64,000 bases of DNA from Mediterraneibacter glycyrrhizinilyticus (GTDB taxonomy: Bacteria > Bacillota > Clostridia > Lachnospirales > Lachnospiraceae), in assembly GCF_016902345.1 (NCBI RefSeq), contig NZ_JACJLR010000005.1, positions 1-64,000 on the forward strand. The letters run 5' to 3'. Below the pieces are notes generated by a model. The model made no database searches. It was not told the DNA's origin and saw only the letters and a program-made list of their open reading frames with translations. Shown one piece after another: positions 52,601 through 59,238 of this stretch (position 1 is the first letter of the stretch; each line of letters begins with the position of its first letter). The position numbers were made by a program, and so were the translations under genes.

Positions 52601-52747
52601 TCCTCAATGAAAGGAAACGGAACTTCCAGCTTAAGCGTTCCGGTTACTGCATCAAGAGATGGTCAGAAATATCGCTGCGTGATAACCAGCGGAACAGGAA
52701 GAGTGGTAACCACTGAGACAGTAGTCCTGACAGTTACCGCAAACTAG
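46643..52747 (+). CDS. Secreted GH43_24 exo-galactanase/beta-helix multidomain enzyme
   Basis: This 2034-residue protein has a signal peptide (about 1-27, ending VFAAEE). A beta CBM-like module (45-220), a FIVAR helix pair (223-290) and a GH43_24 domain (292-690) follow. The GH43_24 motifs are AHGGQIQ, ERPKVLYN, VRDMNVF, EAPAMFKYNG and WTQST; this subfamily uses a Gln in place of the usual catalytic Asp and acts as exo-beta-1,3-galactanase. Next come an Ig-like linker, a second beta module (757-935), a CBM4/9-like domain (940-1100), another FIVAR (1100-1168), a right-handed beta-helix (about 1178-1740) and three Ig-like domains (1750-2034). The helix may be a second catalytic unit. ATG 46643 with AAGGAGG. 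Confidence 0.87.
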   Translation: MKKGKKMPKAITAGALSLAMVIQPMNVFAAEEGSFTEDQIVANDYLLYLVNCGTPDSSVVPDGYDSMGLYQSNVDQRYGEDTGTGLSWGLAEDNEYTMAVKGGDSATSLTGSYIYMSDSEEVIYEAGKSGFLYSFELPEREDDTYLVTVGIDNPWAQWGTKYEDIIIEDTMVEENLTAVGFEEEYEVTVTDGELNVFVQAHPDSRTESGDDPVISYIMVKAKPQYTLEALQIQIDSYKSRVEGGAYGEESKAAFDKAIEDAQALVDGGSATEEEIQAALAAIEEAYANLKPIYTYDSITGTAAERMYDNNGNKIQAHGGQIQKIGDTWYWYGEDKTNGYRPVEGVHCYSSTDLYNWKDEGLALDAIDVPDEHYGDDSYVDLTVFETDEELKALYGDYAGQPSDDPTYETKLEEVYWNLAEDRCVMERPKVLYNDSTGQYVMWWHCDGRTPTNTADYGKARAGVAVADNPAGPFKFVGTYLLASDPDRTDHGFDSEGGHVRDMNVFKDDDGTAYVLYSSEGNEVMYIARLNDSYTGLAKDREDMVLGEDFAIISTDSREAPAMFKYNGMYYLITSGCTGWAPNQAQYAVAENPLGPWTRMGDPCVGDTDGNTFWTQSTCVIPVDPENGKFIYMGDRWYNPDTGADISDSRYVWLPIEFGSDNTIMIKDYSNWTLDELNGKGAISIDTELPEEADSVSSLMEALPNTVNVSIGEESYNDTPVTWSLDEDVQALGDYALGDITVTGSLADLNREFTITVFCCPPSLVYLVDCATGEDNPSEVYDRFAAGADELLNMVSDQPYGNDHGINWGYTSTPGAAGGSSSEDMGSHTPGSFYDSGWWATSSGTIDYSFELDPGSYSVMTGYQEWWSSTRGIKITATSVDAEGNETEIGTSSFTLSGEQDMQQRTDITVPENSDHVIVSISKASGSDPVLSWIGIVGTETAEPSENLVKNGSFENGSTGWNLGNGASVQRGDDAPDGTQYMRDNGDANTWGDGSSQSVTVEPETEYVLTGSAKVDSSDPYYVGANVDGREIYAVFSTDSGYTDNTDDADKLAYEVHAGATDWTEFEVRFTTGSDTESVNVYTWIDSGYGYLDNVVLKEVTGELDWTAFDELMAEIEALDEAEYTEDSWAEFQTVVEEAKAFKENATDETKQRDIRQMISKLEAAMENLISIHEPTGDVTYYVDAENGDDSNDGTSPETAWKTLAKASSIRRLTEGGSILLKAGSVWNGEQLTVKDAQGTEENPIVIGSYGEGAKPVINGNGANWDADTKEELAAVHIYNSENIVIENLEITNWDSSAGSEYAQSSKLLSGLVVENKDAGALSNVVIRNNTIHDVNGRMAGGAEKAAGGLIVVVTGGGSNHTGRVESWYDGLTIDGNEVYNVCHEAIYMESVWASRTLVGGTSSDTDYQNSGNSPWVGSNDVLIENNYVHDVAGDGIVPINTTEALVQYNLIDNSADSNWDYSANPNHAALWTWDSNNVTFRYNEAFNTSEDSKGTAVGNDSMAFDFDYGVQNCLYEYNYSHDNLGGFLMLCPGPGATVNNIARYNLSVNDGLYEGAPMIRMGTGKYGSIGVQVYNNTMYWEGTGYSASLTPDSYWEGPVIEDVSVFNNIFYGPATENSVSTQDGITYYNNLVYSSDGSAQEVYQAAANDENAVYEDPMFVDVTDYTAGSWADGETTLGTADGFKIQENSPAIDAGAEHPDAPASSTSDVADELVPNTTNKPLSDYYGNALSDGKNDIGANEYTAEEEKVLRIVANPEDVEGAAGENAVFTVAAEGTGLSYQWQYANADSSVWRASSMRGSDTPEITVPIASYRDGQKYRCVVTDRAGNSVTSESAAITIIIPDGTPKIVSQPEDFVGASGEKAVFEVEAEGTGLSYQWQYCNEGSNTWRNSSMAGSTTASISVEIASYRDGQKYRCVVTSESGYSVTSDAAAIIIGVAEDAPRIDSQPVSYEGAAGETAVFEVKASGTDLTYQWQYCNAGSNTWRNSSMKGNGTSSLSVPVTASRDGQKYRCVITSGTGRVVTTETVVLTVTAN

Positions 52748-52768
52748 AACATTGGAAACAGCATAGGA

Positions 52769-52795
52769 TCTGCCGTACATACAAAGTACGGCAGA
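52769..52795 (+). promoter_or_regulatory. Hairpin after giant enzyme 3
   Basis: TCTGCCGTAC pairs perfectly with GTACGGCAGA around ATACAAA. It is followed by CCTTATGCATTTT, so termination is possible but weak. Confidence 0.6.
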
Positions 52796-52828
52796 CCTTA
52801 TGCATTTTCAGGGCAGGAAGGTAGTACA

Positions 52829-53884
52829 TTGAAAAAACGTGTTTGGAGTTTATGGTTGACAGCAGTTTTTATCGGAATATTGTCAGGCTGCAGTACGGGA
52901 GGAACTGCAGAAACTGAAAAACAGGATCCTGAGGAGACTGTACTGTATCTGGACGGAGACGCAGTGACAGAAGATGAGTATTCTCTGCTCGCTGCACAAT
53001 ATCGAAATCAGGTGACGATGCAGTATACGACAGAGCAGGTAAACGCTGCTGATTTCTGGCAGACGGAAATAGATGGTGAGACACCATGCAGCCAGCTTGA
53101 GGAGCTGATCCTTGATCAGCTGAAAGTGAATTACGCAGTGAAACACCTGGCGATAGAGGCGGATGTGACAGAGGATTATACATATGCTAAGCTTCAGGAA
53201 AACAGAGAAGGAGAGAATCAGGAACGATCAGGTCAGCTGGAAGATGACGAGACAGTTTACGGTCTGACGGAATATGATGATTCGACTTATTACAACTACT
53301 GGTATTCAAATCTGGAAACACAGTGGAAGAACAGCTGGATTCCGGAGAATGCGGATGTCACGGAAGCAGACTGCCGGAACTACTATGAAGAACATATGGA
53401 AGAGTACACCTATCATACCGGTGTGACAGTGATCTATGCTGAACTTCCGTATGATTCGGAGGCTGAACGCGGAAAGATGCAGAATACCGGGCTCAGCTTG
53501 AGCCGTGCTCTGGAAGCATCGGATGATCTGGAAGAAGTAAAAGAGGCATTTCCGGAAGTTGATTTTGAAGAGCTTGAGCTAAATGATCTTGATATGCAGG
53601 AAGGCATGAGTGGTGTTTATGCACAGCGGTGGGAAAAGGCATCACAGATGGAAGAAGGACAGGTATTCGGACCATATGAGGACAACGGTGCGATCTGTGT
53701 TATGAAATGTATCGACCGCACAGAAAACGGAGAGCTGGGATTTGACGGAGTAAAAAGCCGTATCGAGAGACTGCTTCAGGTAGAAGCCGCCGATCAGTGT
53801 ATCAGTGAAAAAGCAGAGGATATGGAAGTAGAAAACGGCGGGATCTCGACAGAATCTGTAATTTTAAAGACAGTAAGCAATTAG
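52829..53884 (+). CDS. PrsA/SurA-like foldase lipoprotein
   Basis: This 351-residue lipoprotein has a lipobox ending LSGC. The layout matches extracytoplasmic foldases. An N-terminal helical chaperone-like region has DGDAVTEDEYSLL (the 'VNG-ITxxEf' type start of SurA/PrsA) and a conserved LEELILDQLKVNYAVKHLA helix. A C-terminal parvulin-like part follows, with EGQVFGPYEDNGAICVMKC, which resembles the 'G-ik-S-PvqT--GyHIikv' end of PpiC domains. The isomerase core is divergent, so catalysis is uncertain. The TTG start follows GGAAGG. It comes directly after the three giant secreted enzymes and may help fold them. Confidence 0.7.
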   Translation: MKKRVWSLWLTAVFIGILSGCSTGGTAETEKQDPEETVLYLDGDAVTEDEYSLLAAQYRNQVTMQYTTEQVNAADFWQTEIDGETPCSQLEELILDQLKVNYAVKHLAIEADVTEDYTYAKLQENREGENQERSGQLEDDETVYGLTEYDDSTYYNYWYSNLETQWKNSWIPENADVTEADCRNYYEEHMEEYTYHTGVTVIYAELPYDSEAERGKMQNTGLSLSRALEASDDLEEVKEAFPEVDFEELELNDLDMQEGMSGVYAQRWEKASQMEEGQVFGPYEDNGAICVMKCIDRTENGELGFDGVKSRIERLLQVEAADQCISEKAEDMEVENGGISTESVILKTVSN

Positions 53885-53900
53885 CAGATGGAGGATAACA

Positions 53901-54407
53901 TTGGAAATGAAAAAGAAAAGAGTACTTTTATTATCACTTGTATTGAGCGTAGCATTTGCCATGGCCGGCTGCGGTGGCGGCAATGGAGATTCAAAGGAAA
54001 ATACAGAAACACAGCAGACAGAACAGAACGCATCAGATGACAATGTTGACAGCGCATCGGCATTAAATGTAGAGAACGATACATTTACGGTGGAAGATCT
54101 GCTTTCAAGTGTCGGATCCGAAGAGACAGGACTTTTGACGATTCTTGGCGCAACAGAAGCGGCGGAAAGTTACGAGGCAAACATTTTTGGACAGAAAGCG
54201 ACAGTCAGTGTGACAGCTGAGGACGGCACAGTCAGTGCGATCAGTATGGAGTTCACATCAGTGGATACCGGATCTGTGCTGAATGCAGTTGCAGAGCAGC
54301 TGGGACAGGATGGAGAAACAGCAGACGGTGTTACCACATGGACATCCGGAGAACGTACAGTTACATTAACTGAGGGAGAGTCAGGGTGCACGCTGGAGAT
54401 AAAATAA
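53901..54407 (+). CDS. Small lipoprotein of unknown function
   Basis: This 168-residue lipoprotein has a lipobox ending MAGC, then a Gln/Thr/Asn/Asp-rich linker and a compact domain (about 75-168) rich in beta-type segments (VSVTAEDGTVSAISMEF, RTVTLTEGESGCTLEI). No family recognised. TTG 53901 sits 6 nt from GGAGG; ATG 53907 is an alternative start two codons later. It lies 17 bp after the foldase gene, so the two are likely cotranscribed. Confidence 0.75.
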   Translation: MEMKKKRVLLLSLVLSVAFAMAGCGGGNGDSKENTETQQTEQNASDDNVDSASALNVENDTFTVEDLLSSVGSEETGLLTILGATEAAESYEANIFGQKATVSVTAEDGTVSAISMEFTSVDTGSVLNAVAEQLGQDGETADGVTTWTSGERTVTLTEGESGCTLEIK

Positions 54408-54453
54408 AATTTATCAGCGCAGGATAAAGCATAGGCCGGAATGGGGAAAAAAC

Positions 54454-55179
54454 ATGGAAGAGACAAGAAAAGCGGTGTATGATCAGCCACATCAGTGCAG
54501 ATTGAACCGAAGATATATTTTTATGAAACGGACAGCGGATATTGTTATATCGTTGACGGGCCTTGTGGTGCTCTCTCCGCTGCTTGCAGCAACAGCGGTG
54601 GCAGTGAAGCTGTATGATAGGGGAAACATATTGTATAGTCAGGTACGGCTCACTCAGGGCGGAAAGCGTTTCCGCATTTATAAATTCCGGAGTATGCGGA
54701 TGGATTCGGAGAAAGATGGGGTCGCGAGGCTGGCGGAAAAAAATGATGAACGTATTACGCCAGTCGGAAAAGTGATACGGGATCATCATATTGATGAACT
54801 TCCCCAGTTGTTTAATATCCTTAAGGGAGAAATGTCGATGGTAGGTCCCCGGCCAGAGCGTCCGGAGATAATGGAGACGTACATGAAAGAACTCCCTGAA
54901 TTCGGACAGCGGCTTCAGGTGAAAGCAGGGCTGACCGGATATGCACAGATTTATGGCACATATTATTCTACTCCACGCGAAAAACTGCAGATGGATATGA
55001 TATATCTTGAAAAAGCGTCATTAACAGAAGACTTAAAACTTCTGGCTGCAACAGCTAAGATACTGCTGTTTGGAGAAACGGCAGACGGATCCGGAGGAAA
55101 GAATACATCTGATGCGGATAGCAGAGTGTGGGAAAATGTTCAGCATGACAGAATACGGGCAAAATACAAAAGCACATGA
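54454..55179 (+). CDS. Undecaprenyl-phosphate sugar-1-phosphate transferase
   Basis: This 241-residue initiating enzyme transfers a sugar phosphate to the lipid carrier, starting each exopolysaccharide repeat unit. The bacterial sugar transferase domain is intact: MKRTADIVISLTG with the re-entrant helix, KFRSMR, HHIDELPQLFNIL with the catalytic Asp-Glu, GEMSMVGPRPERPE and KAGLTGYAQIYG. It is the first gene of the polysaccharide operon. The C-terminal tail after residue 210 is polar and probably disordered. Confidence 0.93.
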   Translation: MEETRKAVYDQPHQCRLNRRYIFMKRTADIVISLTGLVVLSPLLAATAVAVKLYDRGNILYSQVRLTQGGKRFRIYKFRSMRMDSEKDGVARLAEKNDERITPVGKVIRDHHIDELPQLFNILKGEMSMVGPRPERPEIMETYMKELPEFGQRLQVKAGLTGYAQIYGTYYSTPREKLQMDMIYLEKASLTEDLKLLAATAKILLFGETADGSGGKNTSDADSRVWENVQHDRIRAKYKST

Positions 55180-55196
55180 GAAGGAGCTGAACCGGG

Positions 55197-56144
55197 ATGG
55201 AAAGTGTGAAATACAGTGTTGTGATTCCATTATATAACAAGGAAAGATATATTCGACGCACACTGGAAAGCGTACTGGCACAGACGTTTCAGCATTTTGA
55301 AGTGATCGTTGTGGACGACGGTTCAACGGATAATTCCCTCAATGCTGCCCGCCAGGCGGCTTCCGGCAGAGTCAGGATCATCTCACAGGAGAACAGAGGA
55401 ACTGCCGCAGCCAGAAATACCGGGATCGAACATGCAGAAGGAGAATATATCGCATTTCTTGATGCGGATGATGAATGGAAAGAGAACTATCTCGAGACGA
55501 TCGACAGTCTTACCGGGACTTATCCGCAGAGTGATATTTTCGTGACAGCATACAGGGTCGTTATGGGGAACGGAAAATATAACTACTCCAGCAGGCTGAC
55601 ACCTGAGGAAGGATGTTTGGAAAGCTATTGGATGACGTTTCAGTATCCTTATGATTTTGTATGGACTTCAGCCACTGTGATAAGAAAGAGTGCCGTGTTA
55701 GAGGCGGGGGGATTTAAGCCAGGGGAGAGGATCGGACAGGATTTAGATTTGTGGGCAAGGGTGGCGAGGATCAATCCTCGGGTTGCATATTCTTCATCGG
55801 TCTGCGTGGATTACAACAGAAACGCAGGAGAAAATGCAAGAAGCCGCGAAAAGATAGCCTGTGCAAAAGCGTTCCTCAGGGACCTGGAGGAAGAACTGAG
55901 GAACCCGGATCACAGCTCTGAAGAAATCGACATGATACAATACAAGTATGACTTGAAAATGACGGTCTATGTATTTACATGTATTCTTGCAGGTGATAAA
56001 ATTCTTGCCAGAGATGTGTATACGAGATGGCAGGGAAGAAAAAGGCTGAGGACTAGACTGCTGCGTGCAGGGCTGAGGACAGCTATGATCATGCCGGCAG
56101 GTTTAAACCGGTTTCTGTATAAGATCCGTCTGAAGGTGTTTTGA
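55197..56144 (+). CDS. GT2-family glycosyltransferase
   Basis: This 315-residue GT-A enzyme has SVVIPLYNKERYIRRTLESV at the start, VVDDGSTDNS (first Asp pair), AAARNTGIEHAEG, and the DXD-like FLDADDEW. A C-terminal helical region is basic. SD AAGGAG precedes the ATG. It is 17 bp after the sugar transferase and probably adds one sugar of the repeat unit on the cytoplasmic face. Donor and linkage are unknown. Confidence 0.92.
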   Translation: MESVKYSVVIPLYNKERYIRRTLESVLAQTFQHFEVIVVDDGSTDNSLNAARQAASGRVRIISQENRGTAAARNTGIEHAEGEYIAFLDADDEWKENYLETIDSLTGTYPQSDIFVTAYRVVMGNGKYNYSSRLTPEEGCLESYWMTFQYPYDFVWTSATVIRKSAVLEAGGFKPGERIGQDLDLWARVARINPRVAYSSSVCVDYNRNAGENARSREKIACAKAFLRDLEEELRNPDHSSEEIDMIQYKYDLKMTVYVFTCILAGDKILARDVYTRWQGRKRLRTRLLRAGLRTAMIMPAGLNRFLYKIRLKVF

Positions 56145-56227
56145 GGAATCCAAAAAAGGATGGCAGGAACGGGAATCCGTTTTTCATCAATAAAGCCGGC
56201 GTACTATTTACTGGATATAGACTTTTC

Positions 56228-56269
56228 ATGCTGGGGCAGACGCAGTGTACTCTGCATCTGCCCCAGCAT
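56228..56269 (+). promoter_or_regulatory. Strong hairpin between GT2 and flippase genes
   Basis: ATGCTGGGGCAGA pairs perfectly with TCTGCCCCAGCAT (13 bp) around 16 bases, followed by TTTGATG. It lies in a 200-bp gap with no convincing gene, inside an otherwise tight operon, so it may be an attenuator. Confidence 0.7.
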
Positions 56270-56344
56270 TTTGATGCCGGATATTGGAAGATCCGCAGTT
56301 ATCAGGGGAAACGGAAATGGTTCAAGGAGAGCAGGTAGAATATT

Positions 56345-57760
56345 ATGAACTTGATTTTTTTGATCAGTATCCTTCTAAAGGGTGTGGGAGCTGTATTGGA
56401 AATACTCCTGCAGATCACAATTACCAGAGGAATCGGGGTCTCAGGGTATGGAACATATACAACATGGATCAACGCGGCAGATTTGATATTCTGGTGCCTG
56501 TTTTCTGGTATTGTGAAATGTAATACATTTTACCTGTCTGGAAAGAACCGGACGTTGGTCAAATTTAAAAATAAATACTATGTAAGATATGTGATACCGA
56601 TAACCGGATGTATCTGCCTCGCTGCGTGGGCAGCAGGAAGAAAAGAATATTTGATGATAGCGGTGATCGCATTTGCAGAACTTCTGATGCTGGATCAAAG
56701 CAGCAGCTTTCTGGCAGAGGGAAATTATATTTCTTCCCTGACCGGAGAGTATGTCCTGGGAAGAATGTTCCTCCTTGTCTCTGTATTTATCCTTCAGAGT
56801 ACAGGGCGGTTCAGTCTGAATGCGACGGTTGTGCTGTATCTTGCACAATATATTCTTGTAGTTGTTTTCTTCCTTGTTGTCGGAAAGAAGAAACGAAGAC
56901 GGGACTTAAACAAGAACCAGCCAGACCAGGTACGTAAAGTGTCTGTGCGTAAATTACTGCAGTACCAGAGGGCAGATATCATGCAGGCAATGATCGGCCA
57001 GATGCCTGTGATCCTCCAGTATATACTCGCGGGAGCATTTGAGGCCGGTGTGGTCGGGATTGTCCTTCTTGTAAAAAAGCTCATCAATTTTATATCTGGT
57101 CCGGCAGCCAAGGTGTTTCTGCCAGAATTTTCACGTCTTTATCATAAGGATGACAGAAAAGGGCTCAGAGACAGTTTCTCTTCGATCATGAGGATACAGA
57201 TGCTGTTCGCAGGGCCGCTTGCAGTTGTTCTGGCAGGTTATCCGGAGGTGGTCCTGCGGATACTCGCGGAGGAACTGATACCATACACAGGCCTGTTCAT
57301 GGGGTGTTCGCTTATATTTATCATTGCAGCTACTCTTGGCCCGTGCGGCGGTCTGATGCAGATGACAGGAAATGAGCGGCTGGATAATCGGTGCAGGGAA
57401 GCGGCGGTTTTATTCATGCTGATAATTTTTGTCCTGATGAGGAGGGATCCGCTTTTTGCGCTTTATGGACTTGCTGCGCAGACACTGACAGAGTCCGTGA
57501 GCAAATACATATTTGTCTGCAGATGGCTGGAAAAAGAACCTGTCAGACTTTCTACTTACCTGAGATGGTGGATACTGCCGGCAGCAGCGATCGGAGTGAG
57601 CCGCTTTATGCAGTGGCAGGATTCGTTTACAATGATGTTTATTACCGCGGTAATTGTATTCAGCATACAGTTTGCGGTGGAACTGAAAAAAGAAGGAGGA
57701 CTGCTGCAAATGCTTAAGCAGAGAAGGAGCTTCAATGAACAGAAAGATACAGATGATTAG
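56345..57760 (+). CDS. Polysaccharide flippase (Wzx/MATE-like)
   Basis: This 471-residue protein has about 12-14 hydrophobic segments and no soluble domain. The N-terminus (ISILLKGVGAVLEILLQITI) and the GVSGYGTYTTW loop fit oligosaccharide flippases of the PST family. It should move lipid-linked repeat units across the membrane. Its end overlaps the acetyltransferase gene by 26 bp. Confidence 0.88.
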   Translation: MNLIFLISILLKGVGAVLEILLQITITRGIGVSGYGTYTTWINAADLIFWCLFSGIVKCNTFYLSGKNRTLVKFKNKYYVRYVIPITGCICLAAWAAGRKEYLMIAVIAFAELLMLDQSSSFLAEGNYISSLTGEYVLGRMFLLVSVFILQSTGRFSLNATVVLYLAQYILVVVFFLVVGKKKRRRDLNKNQPDQVRKVSVRKLLQYQRADIMQAMIGQMPVILQYILAGAFEAGVVGIVLLVKKLINFISGPAAKVFLPEFSRLYHKDDRKGLRDSFSSIMRIQMLFAGPLAVVLAGYPEVVLRILAEELIPYTGLFMGCSLIFIIAATLGPCGGLMQMTGNERLDNRCREAAVLFMLIIFVLMRRDPLFALYGLAAQTLTESVSKYIFVCRWLEKEPVRLSTYLRWWILPAAAIGVSRFMQWQDSFTMMFITAVIVFSIQFAVELKKEGGLLQMLKQRRSFNEQKDTDD

Positions 57761-58292
57761 ATTAATGCTGTGCAGAAATGGATATCGGCGCGCAGAATAT
57801 TTGAGAAAAAAAAGATACTTTCATCATCAGGGAGAAAACTGCTATTTTACACCGTACAATTTTGGGACAGAGCCACATCTGCTGTCGTTTGGGAACAATG
57901 TGCATGTGGCGAGCGGGGTAAGGTTTGTAAATCATGATATTACTGCCTTGATGTTTCAGCACATGGAATGCATGAAGGACAAACGGCTTGCTAACAGAGT
58001 CGGGAAAATTGAAATAGGGGACAATGTCTTCATCGGAGCCGGGAGTATCGTCCTGTACGATGTGAAGATAGGAAATAATGTTATCATCGGAGCCGGCGCA
58101 CTTGTAAACAAAGATATTCCAGACGGGGGTGTATATGCGGGAGTACCGGCTGTGAAGATAGGGGAGTTCGATTCCTATGTGGAGAAGACAGTGGAATTTT
58201 CAACAAAGGTGAGCTGGAACAATGGAGAAGACAGGAAGAGTATCATAAAGAAACAGGAAAAGTATTTTTGGAGTGAAGAGAAAAATATATAG
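57735..58292 (+). CDS. Hexapeptide-repeat O-acetyltransferase
   Basis: This 185-residue left-handed beta-helix protein has hexapeptide repeats (IEIGDNVFIGAGSIVL, VKIGNNVIIGAGALV) and a closing GVYAGVPAVKIG, the usual end of CatB/WbbJ-type acetyltransferases. A His in VRFVNHDIT is the probable catalytic base. It likely acetylates a sugar of the exopolysaccharide. SD AAGGAG lies inside the flippase gene. Confidence 0.9.
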   Translation: MNRKIQMIRLMLCRNGYRRAEYLRKKRYFHHQGENCYFTPYNFGTEPHLLSFGNNVHVASGVRFVNHDITALMFQHMECMKDKRLANRVGKIEIGDNVFIGAGSIVLYDVKIGNNVIIGAGALVNKDIPDGGVYAGVPAVKIGEFDSYVEKTVEFSTKVSWNNGEDRKSIIKKQEKYFWSEEKNI

Positions 58293-58311
58293 GCGATGGA
58301 CGGAGAAGAGA

Positions 58312-59208
58312 ATGGGGAGCAGAAGCTGGTTCTTAAAATGGTTTATGAGGAGGATGCTGGCGGGATGGAACCGACTGATGATCAGGTGGTCGACGGTATC
58401 TGAAGTAAAGACATTAAATGCAAAATTGATCTATCATCGGAAGATCGATCTCGCTCATCCGAAGAAGCTGAATGAAAAGATCCTCTGGCTGGAATATAAT
58501 ACAGATGCATCTCTGCGCAGCAGGCTCACAGATAAGTATGAGGTTAGAGCGTACGTTACGGAAAAAGGATACGGGGAATGTCTCGTTCCTCTTTATGGGA
58601 TCTACGATTCGCCGGATAAAGTAGATCTGGAAAGTCTTCCGGAGCAATTTGTACTGAAAGCGACACACGGATGTGATATGAACTATATATGCAGAAAAAA
58701 GGAAGCGATGAACATTCGCGATCTTCGGCGGAGAATGAAACTGTGGATGAAGACCAATATGGCGTACGTTTCACTGGAGATGCACTATCTCTCAATCCCT
58801 CCGAGGATCCTCTGTGAAAAGTATATAGATAGTGGAGAAAAAAACTTGACGGATTATAAGGTACACTGCTGTGACGGGAAAGCCAGATTTCTCCTGGTCT
58901 GCAGCTATGGACAGGGAAAGCGCTATCTGGATGTGTTTGACAGAAAATGGAACCATCTTCCGGTGGTCGTCGGAGCAGAACAGAATCCGGAGAGGCCAAA
59001 GAGGCCGGAGCAGCTGGAGGGAATGTGCAGGATGGCGGAAAAACTGGCAGAGGGGATCCCGTTTGTGCGTATCGATCTCTATACCGTGAAAAACAGGGTT
59101 TATTTCGGGGAAATGACTTTTACGCCGGCAACCGGGATACTGTTTCATTTTACGGACGCATTCTTGATGGAAGAGGGGAAATATTGTAAAATTGTACCGA
59201 CAAACTAG
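58312..59208 (+). CDS. TupA-like ATP-grasp protein
   Basis: This protein of 298 residues matches the TupA/teichuronopeptide-like ATP-grasp family often found in capsule loci. It has HPKKLNEKILWL, LTDKYEVRAYV, FVLKATHGCDMNYIC (ATP-grasp nucleotide segment), ILCEKYIDSG and a terminal VRIDLY and FGEMTFTPA metal-binding region. ATG 58312 is chosen for its SD (GGAGAAG); a GTG at 58273 would overlap the preceding gene but has no spaced SD. It may ligate an amino acid or modify a sugar acid of the polymer; the exact reaction is not predictable. Confidence 0.83.
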   Translation: MGSRSWFLKWFMRRMLAGWNRLMIRWSTVSEVKTLNAKLIYHRKIDLAHPKKLNEKILWLEYNTDASLRSRLTDKYEVRAYVTEKGYGECLVPLYGIYDSPDKVDLESLPEQFVLKATHGCDMNYICRKKEAMNIRDLRRRMKLWMKTNMAYVSLEMHYLSIPPRILCEKYIDSGEKNLTDYKVHCCDGKARFLLVCSYGQGKRYLDVFDRKWNHLPVVVGAEQNPERPKRPEQLEGMCRMAEKLAEGIPFVRIDLYTVKNRVYFGEMTFTPATGILFHFTDAFLMEEGKYCKIVPTN

Positions 59209-59238
59209 GAGATGTTTGTTATCGGGGAAAAGATAAGT

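Noticed and set aside
40650-52747. CRISPR or DNA repeat array suggested by repeated segments in the giant enzymes
   Set aside because: The repeats are in-frame protein domains of about 90 residues with diverged DNA, not identical short repeats.
56141-56338. 65-codon ORF between the GT2 and flippase genes
   Set aside because: It covers the 13-bp hairpin, has no SD of its own and no recognisable features.
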